Assembly (NCBI GenBank): GCA_963815125.1
Contig: CAWFFM010000001.1
Span: 682,001-746,000 of the forward strand
Source of the DNA: Actinocatenispora sp963815125
GTDB lineage: Bacteria > Actinomycetota > Actinomycetes > Mycobacteriales > Micromonosporaceae
Length of the DNA stretch: 64,000 nt
Reading direction: 5' to 3'
Of this stretch, positions 16,060-23,598 are shown piece by piece (positions within the stretch are counted from its first letter, which is position 1; every line of letters begins with the position of its first letter). A model generated the notes under the pieces. That model had not been told where the DNA came from and searched no databases. It saw only the letters and a list, made by a program, of their open reading frames with translations. A program made the translations under genes and the position numbers.

Positions 16060-16088
16060 CCAGCGAATGTGATGCATCCGGCGTGAGG

Positions 16089-16118
16089 TTGACGATCGTC
16101 GAACCTGCCGGCTAGGTT
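16089..16118 (+). promoter_or_regulatory. Promoter for a leaderless transcript
   Basis: TTGACG (16089-16094) and TAGGTT (16113-16118) are spaced by 18 bp. The expected start is about 16124-16127, which places the ATG at 16127 at the very 5' end of the RNA. Confidence 0.6.
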
Positions 16119-16126
16119 TTCGTCCC

Positions 16127-16210
16127 ATGGGCGGTCATCTGCGGGTCGGCTACGAGCTGACCCTGCTCGGCATCCACGAGCACAGCGTCACCGACGTGCA
16201 CTGTCGCTGA
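16127..16210 (+). CDS. Putative leader peptide (27 aa) upstream of the peptide ABC operon
   Basis: The short frame begins MGGHLRVGYELTLLG and ends HEHSVTDVHCR before TGA. It has no ribosome binding site but follows a promoter whose start coincides with its ATG, as in leaderless translation. A short actinobacterial frame ending in Cys-Arg with histidines before it recalls the annotated putative leader peptides upstream of sulfur-related transport genes (ELTL...H.D/H...CR). The ABC substrate-binding protein gene starts 218 bp downstream, room for an attenuator or a second promoter. TAGAGT at 16344-16349 could be the -10 of that promoter. Function as a cis-acting regulator is inference; chance cannot be excluded for so short a frame. 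Confidence 0.5.
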   Translation: MGGHLRVGYELTLLGIHEHSVTDVHCR

Positions 16211-16428
16211 CCCCGTTCCGCCCGCCCGCGCTACGCCCCGACATCTGACGGGTGCACGCGTACGGTTCCCTCCCGTTCTGGTCGTTCTGTGTGAACGGCG
16301 TTTTCTGCGGCATCTGCCCCTTCCCTGGCGGTGCCGGCTGTCCTAGAGTTCGGTCCAACCGCGGCCTGTACGAGGGCCCGTGGGCCGGCCCGTGCCGGTA
16401 CGCCGCCGGCCTTCCTCAGGAGCAACTG

Positions 16429-18126
16429 GTGACCAAGACCCCTGTCCTGCTGATCGGCGCGGGTGCGCTGCTGGCCGGCACGCTGGCCGCGTGCGGCCAG
16501 AGCGCCTCCGACCAGTCCACCGCTTTCGACGCGAAGCACTGCCGCGGTGGCACCCTGCGGGTGCTCAACCAGAAGGACATCACCCATCTGGACCCGGCGC
16601 GGATCTACAGCTCCGGCGGCGGCAACATCCCGTCGCTGCTGTTCCGTACGCTCACCACCCGCAACCGGGCTCCCGGTGCGGAGGGCGCGAAGGTGGTGCC
16701 CGACCTCGCCACCGACAACGGCACGCCGTCGGACAACGCGAAGACCTGGACCTACCACCTGCGTACCGGGTTGAAGTATCAGGACGGTTCGCCGATCACC
16801 AGCAAGGACGTCAAGTACGGCATCGAGCGCTCGTTCTCCCCGGAGCTGCCCGGCGGTGCGGCGTACCTTCGTGACTGGCTGGTCGGTGCGAAGAACTACC
16901 CGGGACCGTACAAGGACCACAAGGGGTTGAGCGCGATCGTCACCCCGGACGCCCGGACGATCGTGTTCCACCTCAGCCGCCCGCACGGCGACTTCCCGTA
17001 CCTGGCGACCGCGACCCAGTTCGCCCCGGTGCCGCAGGCCAAGGACGACGGCGTCAACTACGAGAAGCATCCGGTGTCCAGCGGCCCGTACCAGATCTCC
17101 ACGTACCAGAAGAACAAGAGTCTGGTGCTGTCGCGCAACAAGAACTGGTCCCGTTCGGTCGATCCGGCGCGGCTGGCCTGCCCGGACAGCATCGACATCA
17201 CCTCCGGGCTCAACCCGGACGTGATCAACCAGCGACTGTCCGCCAGTTCCGGTGACGACGCCGATGCGGTCAGCACCGACACCGACCTGGGGCCGGCGCA
17301 GCTGGCCCAGCTGTCGAGCAATCCGTCGTTGGCCAAGCGGGTCGCCAAGGGCAATTTCCCGTACACCTACTACCTCACCTACGACACGACGAAGGCGCCG
17401 TTCAACAAGCTGGCGGTGCGGGAGGCGTTCAGCTACGCGGTGAACCGCAACTCGGTGATCAACGCGGTCGGCGGCAGCTCGCTCGCCTACCCGGCGACCA
17501 CGTTCCTGCCGGCCCAGAAGGCGCTCGGTTACCAGAAGTTCGACTACTTCCCGGCCGGCCGTAGCGGCGCACCGGCGAAGGCTAAGCAGCTACTGGCGAA
17601 GGCCGGCTACCCGCACGGCCTGACGGTGACCCTGGCGCACAACAACACCGCCGGTGACCCGAGCGGCCCGGAGGTCGCCACCGCGCTGCAGGACGCGCTG
17701 AAGAAGGCCGGGATCACCGTCAAATTGTCCACTGTGGACACCAATTCGTTCTATGAACAACTCAACAACCCGAAGACCCAGCCGCAGCTGGCCGTCGCCG
17801 GCTGGGGGGCGGACTGGCCGTCCGGTGGACCCTTCATGATCCCGATCTTCGACGGCCGGCAGATCATCCGCTCCGGCGGCAACTTCAACACCGCGATGAT
17901 CAACGACCCGGCAGTCAACGCCAAGATCGACGCGGCCAACCAGCTCACCGACCCGGCGCAGGCCGCGAAGCAGTGGGGGCAGCTCGACGCCCAGGTCAGC
18001 AAGCAGGCCTGGTACCTACCGCTGTACCACGGCAAGGACCTGCACCTGTACGGCAAGAACGTCAAGAACGCCTTCGTCAGTGACTGGACCGGACTCTACG
18101 ATCTGGCCGAACTGTCGGTGCGGTGA
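16429..18126 (+). CDS. Peptide/nickel-type ABC transporter substrate-binding lipoprotein
   Basis: The 565-residue protein is a family 5 solute-binding protein. The GTG at 16429 has AGGAG 6 bp upstream and opens a lipoprotein signal with lipobox LAAC, so Cys22 should be lipidated and the protein anchored outside the membrane. Domain marks are LRVLNQKDITHLDPARIY, YHLRTGLKYQDGSPITSKDV, YGIERSFSPE and, late, NNTAGDPSGPEVATALQ. It heads a four-gene operon with both permeases and a fused ATPase. The substrate is most likely short peptides; the possible leader peptide suggests a sulfur- or amino-acid-responsive control. Confidence 0.95.
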   Translation: MTKTPVLLIGAGALLAGTLAACGQSASDQSTAFDAKHCRGGTLRVLNQKDITHLDPARIYSSGGGNIPSLLFRTLTTRNRAPGAEGAKVVPDLATDNGTPSDNAKTWTYHLRTGLKYQDGSPITSKDVKYGIERSFSPELPGGAAYLRDWLVGAKNYPGPYKDHKGLSAIVTPDARTIVFHLSRPHGDFPYLATATQFAPVPQAKDDGVNYEKHPVSSGPYQISTYQKNKSLVLSRNKNWSRSVDPARLACPDSIDITSGLNPDVINQRLSASSGDDADAVSTDTDLGPAQLAQLSSNPSLAKRVAKGNFPYTYYLTYDTTKAPFNKLAVREAFSYAVNRNSVINAVGGSSLAYPATTFLPAQKALGYQKFDYFPAGRSGAPAKAKQLLAKAGYPHGLTVTLAHNNTAGDPSGPEVATALQDALKKAGITVKLSTVDTNSFYEQLNNPKTQPQLAVAGWGADWPSGGPFMIPIFDGRQIIRSGGNFNTAMINDPAVNAKIDAANQLTDPAQAAKQWGQLDAQVSKQAWYLPLYHGKDLHLYGKNVKNAFVSDWTGLYDLAELSVR

Positions 18127-18137
18127 ACGACGGGGCA

Positions 18138-18159
18138 CCCGGTGCGGGCCGGCACCGGG
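18138..18159 (+). terminator. Intra-operon hairpin
   Basis: CCCGGTGC (18138-18145) pairs with GCACCGGG (18152-18159) around a 6-nt loop in the 115-bp gap after the binding-protein gene. Such stems typically protect the upstream mRNA or weaken readthrough, so the binding protein is made in excess over the membrane components. Confidence 0.5.
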
Positions 18160-18241
18160 CGCCCTCGCCCCCGGGCGGGACCACCCACCGGGCGACCTGT
18201 GCGCGCCTGCCGCGCCCAGCCGAGCGGAATGAGCGGAGAAC

Positions 18242-19210
18242 GTGAGTACCGAGCTCGTCACGGCCGATGAGATCCTGGAACCGGCACCGGAAGGCGTCGG
18301 TACCGGCGCACGCGCCGCGTGGCGTGCGTTGCGGCACGAGTACGCCGCGATGGTCGGTCTGGTGGTGGTCATCCTGCTGGTGCTCGTGGCGCTGGCCGCG
18401 CCGCTGCTGGCCGCGCTGGAAGGGCAGGACTACACCAGCTACCACGACACGCTGCTCGATTCGGCCCGCGGCGGGGTACCGACCGGCCGGTGGGGCGGGG
18501 TCAGCGCTACGCACTGGCTCGGTGTGGAACCGAAGACCGGCCGCGACCTGTTCGCCCGGGTGGTGTACGGCGCCCGGGTGTCGCTGGCCATCGCGCTCAG
18601 CGCCACCGTGCTGCAACTGCTGATCGGTACGCTGGTCGGGCTCACCGCCGGACTCGCCGGCCGGCTCGCCGATGCGCTGCTGTCCCGGTTCACCGACCTG
18701 GTCCTGGCCTTCCCGGCGCTGATCTTCTCCATCGCCCTGCTGGGCATCGTGCCGCAGACCTTCCCCCGGCCGGTCCTGCTGGTCGCCGTACTGGCCCTGT
18801 TCGGTTGGGCCGGCACCGCCCGGATCACCCGGGGACAGGCACTGACACTCAAGACCCGCGACTACGTGGCGGCGGCACGGCTGGCCGGAAACCGGGGTGG
18901 CCGGTTGGCCCGCCGGGAGATCCTGCCCGGACTGGCCGCGCCGGTCATCACCTACGCGGCGCTGATGGTGCCCGGCAACATCGTGGCCGAGGCGGGGCTG
19001 TCCTTCCTGGGAGTCGGCATCAACCCACCAACCCCGTCCTGGGGGCAGATGCTGTCCTCGGCGACCACCTGGTTCGGCGGTGATCCGATGTACGTACTGA
19101 TCCCCGGAGTGCTGCTGTTCGTCACCGTACTGTCCTTCACTCTGGTCGGCGACGGACTGCGCAATGCGCTGGATCCCCGTACCGGCAAGCGCTCCGGTAA
19201 GGCGGTATGA
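18242..19210 (+). CDS. Peptide ABC transporter permease, DppC/OppC-type
   Basis: The 322-residue membrane protein has an N-terminal cytoplasmic tail, a first helix (VGLVVVILLVLVALAAPLLA), a periplasmic loop, and a five-helix core. The ATPase-contact EAA loop reads YVAAARLAGNRGGRLARREI, followed by LPGLAAPVITYAALMVPGNI and AEAGLSFLGVGINPPTPSWG, characteristic of DppC. The GTG at 18242 follows GCGGAGAA. It precedes the DppB-type gene, the reverse of the usual B-then-C order. Confidence 0.95.
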   Translation: MSTELVTADEILEPAPEGVGTGARAAWRALRHEYAAMVGLVVVILLVLVALAAPLLAALEGQDYTSYHDTLLDSARGGVPTGRWGGVSATHWLGVEPKTGRDLFARVVYGARVSLAIALSATVLQLLIGTLVGLTAGLAGRLADALLSRFTDLVLAFPALIFSIALLGIVPQTFPRPVLLVAVLALFGWAGTARITRGQALTLKTRDYVAAARLAGNRGGRLARREILPGLAAPVITYAALMVPGNIVAEAGLSFLGVGINPPTPSWGQMLSSATTWFGGDPMYVLIPGVLLFVTVLSFTLVGDGLRNALDPRTGKRSGKAV

Positions 19211-19213
19211 GCC

Positions 19214-20206
19214 GTGGCCCGATACCTGTTCCGCCGGGTGCTCGGCGCGCTGCTGGTGCTGCTGGTGCTGTCCGCAGTGGTGTACCTGATCTTCTACAGC
19301 CTGCCCGGCAACCCCGCCCAACTGGTCTGCGGGCCGAGGACCTGCCAGGCCGACCAGCTGCACCGGATCGAGACCGAGATGGGTCTCGACCAGCCGTTGT
19401 ACGCACAGTACTGGCATTTCCTGGTCGGCATCGTGGTCGGTCGCGACTACAGCGGCGGCCCGGAGGTGATCCACTGTGCCGCGCCGTGTCTGGGCTACTC
19501 CTACCAGACCGGTGAACCGGTCACCGCACTGCTGACCGACCGGCTGCCGGTCTCCGCATCGTTGGTCATCGGCGGCTTCGTCATCTGGGTGAGCGTCGGG
19601 GTCAGCCTCGGTGTGCTCTCCGCGCTGCGTCGCGGTCGGGTCACCGACAAGCTCGCCACCGGGCTGACCCTGGCCGGAACCTCCACGCCGGTGTTCCTGG
19701 TGGGTCTGCTGCTGCTCATAGTGTTCTGCGTGTACCTGCGTGCCATGCCGTTCCCCGGGTACGTACCGCTGACCCAGAGTCCGGCGCTGTGGGCACAGAA
19801 CCTGGTACTGCCGTGGTGCGCGCTGGCCGTGGTGTCCGCGGCGGTCTACACCAGACTGACCCGTACCTCGATGCTGGAGACGCTGTCGGAGGACCACATC
19901 CGGACCTTCCGTGCGTACGGACTGCCGGAGCGGCGGGTGATCGGCCGGCACGCCCTGCGCGGTGCGCTGACCCCGCTGATCACCATCGGCACCCTGGATC
20001 TGGCCACCTCGCTGACCGGAACCACGCTGACCGAGAGCCTGTTCGGGCTGCCCGGGCTGGGGCAGCTGCTGGTCACCTCGGTACGCAACATCGACCTGCC
20101 GGTGGTGGTCGGGGTGACGCTGCTGGCCGGTACGGCGATCGTGGTGGCCAACGCCGCCGCCGACATCCTCTACTCGGTGGCCGACCGGAGGGTGGCGCTG
20201 GCATGA
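19214..20206 (+). CDS. Peptide ABC transporter permease, DppB/OppB-type
   Basis: The 330-residue permease opens with the DppB hallmark RYLFRRVLGALLVLLVLSAV and LIFYSLPGNPAQ. An extracytoplasmic insertion (CGPRTCQADQLHR, then CAAPCLGYSYQTG) holds four cysteines that may pair as disulfides. The EAA loop is HIRTFRAYGLPERRVIGRHA, and the end reads LFGLPGLGQLLVTSVRNIDLP. Only 3 bp separate it from the DppC gene and its stop overlaps the ATPase start by ATGA. Confidence 0.95.
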   Translation: MARYLFRRVLGALLVLLVLSAVVYLIFYSLPGNPAQLVCGPRTCQADQLHRIETEMGLDQPLYAQYWHFLVGIVVGRDYSGGPEVIHCAAPCLGYSYQTGEPVTALLTDRLPVSASLVIGGFVIWVSVGVSLGVLSALRRGRVTDKLATGLTLAGTSTPVFLVGLLLLIVFCVYLRAMPFPGYVPLTQSPALWAQNLVLPWCALAVVSAAVYTRLTRTSMLETLSEDHIRTFRAYGLPERRVIGRHALRGALTPLITIGTLDLATSLTGTTLTESLFGLPGLGQLLVTSVRNIDLPVVVGVTLLAGTAIVVANAAADILYSVADRRVALA

Positions 20207-21924
20207 CGACCAGTCGGGAGACCCCGCTGTCCGGTGCGGGTACGACGCTGCCGGGTGACGCGCCGGTGGTCGGCGTGCAGGACCTGTCGGTCACCTTTCC
20301 CGTGCCCGGCAACGAGGTACGGGCCGTGGACGGGTTGTCGTTCGAGCTACGGGCCGGCGCAGCGCTGGGCATCGTCGGTGAGTCCGGTTCCGGTAAGAGC
20401 GCCACCGCGCTGGCCCTGCTGGGCCTGCACCGCGGTACCGACGCAGTCGTGTCCGGACGCATCGAGGTCGCCGGTGTGGATGTGGCCACCGCGGACGCCG
20501 GGACGGTACGCCGGCTGCGTGGTTCGCAGGCGGCGATGGTCTTCCAGGACCCGATGTCGGCGCTGGACCCGTACCTGTCGGTGGGTGCGCAGATCGCCGA
20601 GGTGTACCGGTTGCACACCGGGGCTTCCCGGGCCGCCGCGCGACGTCGGGCGGTCGAGGTGCTGGCCCGGGTCGGCATCCCGGACGCGGCCCGCCGGGCC
20701 GGCGACCACCCGCACCAGTTCTCCGGCGGGCAACGGCAGCGGGTACTGATCGCGATGGCGCTGTCCTGCGAGCCACGGGTGCTGGTCGCCGATGAGCCGA
20801 CCACTGCGCTGGATGTCACGGTGCAGGCGCAGATCCTGGACCTGCTGCACCAGTTGCGTACCGAGACCGGCATGGCGCTGCTGCTGGTCACCCACGACCT
20901 GGGGGTGATCGCCGGCAACGTGGACGACGTGCTGGTGATGCAGCAGGGCCGGGCGGTGGAACGCGGCCCGGTCGAGCGGGTGCTGTCCGCGCCGGAGCAT
21001 CCGTACACCCGCTCACTGCTGGCCGCAGTGCCCCGGGTGGACCGGCCCCGGGTACGGGCGGCCGACGCACCGGAGGAGCCGGCGCCGGCCACGCCGCTGG
21101 TCCGGATGGTGGATGTGCGGCAGGACTTCCCGACCGGGCACCGGCTGATACCCGGTCGGGGCAGCACGGTGTCCGCAGTGGACGGTGTGACACTGGACGT
21201 ACGGCCCGGTGAGACGCTCGGTGTGGTGGGGGAGAGCGGCAGCGGGAAGACGACGCTGGCCCGGATGATGGTACGGCTACTGCGCCCGACCGGTGGACGG
21301 GTCGAGTTCGACGGCACCGACATCGGGACGCTGTCCGAGCGGGCGCTCCGGGCGTACCGTCGGGAGTTGCAGATGGTCTTCCAGGACCCGGTGTCGGCCC
21401 TGAACCCGCGCCGTAGCATCGGTGAGAGCATCGCAGATCCGTTGCGGGCCATGGGAGACCGGGACGACCGGAAGATCCGCGCTACAGTACGCGACTGGCT
21501 GGAGCGGGTCGGACTGGACCCGACCCGCTACGACGCGTATCCGCACGAATTCTCCGGCGGTCAGCGCCAGCGGGTCGGCATCGCCCGTGCCCTGGTCTGC
21601 TCGCCGCGGCTGGTGGTGTGCGACGAGCCGGTCTCCGCGCTGGACGTCTCCACCCAGGCGCAGATCATCGGACTGCTCGCCGGTCTGCAACGCGAACTCG
21701 GTACCACGCTGGTGTTCGTGGCGCACGACCTCGCGGTGGTGCGCCAGGTCAGTGACCGGGTGGCGGTGATGAGCCAGGGGAAGCTGGTCGAGCTGGCCGA
21801 CGCGGACACCCTGTACACCGACCCGCAGCACGAGTACACCCGCACCCTGCTGGCCGCCGTGCCGGTGCTGGATCCGGATCTGGCCCGGGAACGCCGGGCG
21901 CAGCGGCTGGCCGGCGCGATCTGA
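20203..21924 (+). CDS. Fused dual ATP-binding subunit of peptide ABC transporter (DppD-DppF type)
   Basis: The 573-residue protein carries two complete ABC cassettes in one chain. The first has Walker A GESGSGKSATALAL, signature FSGGQRQRVLIAMAL and Walker B VLVADEPTTALD. The second has Walker A GESGSGKTTLARMM, signature FSGGQRQRVGIARAL and Walker B LVVCDEPVSALD. Each half ends with the peptide-transporter tail (HPYTRSLLAAVP and HEYTRTLLAAVP). The ATG at 20203 overlaps the permease stop; an open frame extends upstream inside the permease gene but is out of register with it. It completes the importer begun at 16429. Confidence 0.95.
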   Translation: MTTSRETPLSGAGTTLPGDAPVVGVQDLSVTFPVPGNEVRAVDGLSFELRAGAALGIVGESGSGKSATALALLGLHRGTDAVVSGRIEVAGVDVATADAGTVRRLRGSQAAMVFQDPMSALDPYLSVGAQIAEVYRLHTGASRAAARRRAVEVLARVGIPDAARRAGDHPHQFSGGQRQRVLIAMALSCEPRVLVADEPTTALDVTVQAQILDLLHQLRTETGMALLLVTHDLGVIAGNVDDVLVMQQGRAVERGPVERVLSAPEHPYTRSLLAAVPRVDRPRVRAADAPEEPAPATPLVRMVDVRQDFPTGHRLIPGRGSTVSAVDGVTLDVRPGETLGVVGESGSGKTTLARMMVRLLRPTGGRVEFDGTDIGTLSERALRAYRRELQMVFQDPVSALNPRRSIGESIADPLRAMGDRDDRKIRATVRDWLERVGLDPTRYDAYPHEFSGGQRQRVGIARALVCSPRLVVCDEPVSALDVSTQAQIIGLLAGLQRELGTTLVFVAHDLAVVRQVSDRVAVMSQGKLVELADADTLYTDPQHEYTRTLLAAVPVLDPDLARERRAQRLAGAI

Positions 21925-21972
21925 GCCGGATGCCGGCCGGCCATCGCCCGGGCCAGCGGAGCAATCGCTCGC

Positions 21973-23040
21973 TCAGGCGGCGGCCCGGTCGTCCTGCGGG
22001 CGACGCCGCAGCGCCGGATCGGTCAGCGCCGGGGGCCGCCAGGCCACGACGCCCGGACCGTACAGGTTCGGCACGTCCGTGCCGGGTGGCACGATCTCGT
22101 CGATCCGGTCCAGGGTCGCGTCGTCGAGGGTGAGCGCGGCACCCTTCAGCAGGCCGTCCAACTGCTCCATGGTGCGCGGGCCGGTGATCACCGATGTGAC
22201 GCCCGGATGCGCGGCGGCGAAGGCGACCGCGAGTTCCGGCAGTGTGCAGCCGATGTCCGTGGCGAGTCCGGTGAGCTCGCGCACCGCCGCCAACTTGACG
22301 TCGTTACCGGGTACCGAGGGGTCGAAACGGTCCGGTGTCAGGGCGGCCCGGCCGGTGGACAGATCGACCGACGTGTCCGCGCGGTACCGGCCGGACAGCA
22401 CCCCCGAGGCCAACGGACTCCAGGTCAGTACGCCCATGCCGAGCCGCTGACAGACCGGCAGTACGGAGCGTTCGATGCCGCGGGCCAGCATCGAGTACGG
22501 CGGCTGCTCGGTGCGGAACCGCAGCAGTCCCCGCTGCCGGGACACGTGGTGGGCCTCCACGATCTCCTCGGCCGGGAACGTCGAACAGCCGAAGGCGCGG
22601 ATCTTGCCCTGGCGTACCAGATCGGTCAGCGTGTCGAGGGTCTCCTCGATGTCCGTGCCGGGGTCCGGGCGGTGGATCTGGTAGAGGTCGATCCAGTCGG
22701 TCTGCAGTCGGCGCAGGCTCTGTTCGACCTCGGCGACGATCCACCGTCGTGAGTTGCCGCCCTTGTTGGGTCCCTCGTCGTCACCGATCGGGAAGTGCAC
22801 CTTGGAGGCGAGCACGACGTCGTCGCGTCGTCCGCGCAGTGCCGCCCCGACGATCTGCTCGGACTCGCCGGCGGAGTACATGTCGGCGGTGTCCACGAAG
22901 TTGATGCCCTGATCGAGGGCGGCGTGGATGATGCGTGCGCAGTCGTCGTGGTCCGGGTTGCCGATGTAGCCGAACATCATGGTGCCGAGGCAGTGGACGC
23001 TCACCTGGATACCGGTGCCGCCGAGAACGCGGTAACGCAT
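21973..23040 (-). CDS. Aldo/keto reductase
   Basis: The 355-residue AKR has its catalytic tetrad in NFVDTADMYSAGESEQ (Asp, Tyr), VVLASKVHFP (Lys) and DLYQIHRPDP (His). The cofactor end SVITGPRTMEQLDGLLKGAA fits NADP(H). The ATG at 23040 has AAGGAG 7 bp upstream. The gene is transcribed from the MerR-type promoter at 23107-23137 and is thus the target of the divergent MerR regulator, suggesting a role against a reactive carbonyl or other toxic small molecule. The natural substrate is unknown. Confidence 0.93.
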   Translation of the reverse strand: MRYRVLGGTGIQVSVHCLGTMMFGYIGNPDHDDCARIIHAALDQGINFVDTADMYSAGESEQIVGAALRGRRDDVVLASKVHFPIGDDEGPNKGGNSRRWIVAEVEQSLRRLQTDWIDLYQIHRPDPGTDIEETLDTLTDLVRQGKIRAFGCSTFPAEEIVEAHHVSRQRGLLRFRTEQPPYSMLARGIERSVLPVCQRLGMGVLTWSPLASGVLSGRYRADTSVDLSTGRAALTPDRFDPSVPGNDVKLAAVRELTGLATDIGCTLPELAVAFAAAHPGVTSVITGPRTMEQLDGLLKGAALTLDDATLDRIDEIVPPGTDVPNLYGPGVVAWRPPALTDPALRRRPQDDRAAA

Positions 23041-23106
23041 GGTCGGGCTCCTTGTCGTCTGATCATCGTGGCTCCGGCGATGCGTTGCAGCGCGGAACCG
23101 TTCGGG

Positions 23107-23137
23107 AGCCTAGAACCTAGAGTCGTCTCTAGGTCAA
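23107..23137 (-). promoter_or_regulatory. MerR-type promoter with operator in the spacer
   Basis: On the minus strand TTGACC (23137-23132) and TAGGCT (23112-23107) are 19 bp apart, the over-long spacing typical of MerR-activated promoters. An 8-bp perfect dyad, ACCTAGAG-TCGT-CTCTAGGT on the plus strand (23115-23134), sits inside the spacer. It points to the aldo/keto reductase at 21973-23040. Confidence 0.8.
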
Positions 23138-23154
23138 GTCCTATGCTGTGCGGC

Positions 23155-23598
23155 ATGACCGAGACCGCTCCCACTTTGAGCATCGGACAGGTTTCCGAGC
23201 GCACCGGGCTCAGCGTGCACGCCCTCCGCTTCTACGAGCGGGAAGGCATTCTGGCCAATCCGGTACGCCGCGGCGCCGGTGGCCGCCGTGTCTACGGGGA
23301 GGACGACGTCGCATGGCTGGACCTGTGCATCATCCTGCGCGCCTCCGGTATGCCGCTGCCGGCGATCCGCCGCTACACCGAACTGGTCCGCGACGGCGAC
23401 GGGAACGAGAAGGACCGTCTGGTCCTGCTCCGTGAGCACCAGGCACGGGTGCACGGCCAGCTCGACCAGCTGATGAAGTCGCTGGACCTGATCAACTTCA
23501 AGGTCCGGCTGTACGAGCAGATCATCGCCGACGGCGCCGGTCCGCATCCGTGCCCGAGCCCGGCGGTCGACCGGGCGGACACCAGCTCAGCGCGCTGA
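23155..23598 (+). CDS. MerR-family transcriptional regulator
   Basis: The 147-residue protein has a MerR winged helix at about 8-75 (SIGQVSERTGLSVHALRFYE, REGILANPVRR), a dimer helix (ENLVLLREHQARVHGQLDQL-like region near 95-120) and the usual DLINFKVRLYEQI segment of the subgroup that controls aldo/keto reductases and alcohol dehydrogenases. There is no cluster of cysteines for metal sensing; the one Cys pair-like element is a single Cys in HPCPSP near the end. TATGCT at 23142-23147 lies 7 bp before the ATG, so the mRNA may be leaderless. It would bind the dyad at 23115-23134. The 3' end overlaps the MMPL gene by 12 bp. Confidence 0.93.
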   Translation: MTETAPTLSIGQVSERTGLSVHALRFYEREGILANPVRRGAGGRRVYGEDDVAWLDLCIILRASGMPLPAIRRYTELVRDGDGNEKDRLVLLREHQARVHGQLDQLMKSLDLINFKVRLYEQIIADGAGPHPCPSPAVDRADTSSAR

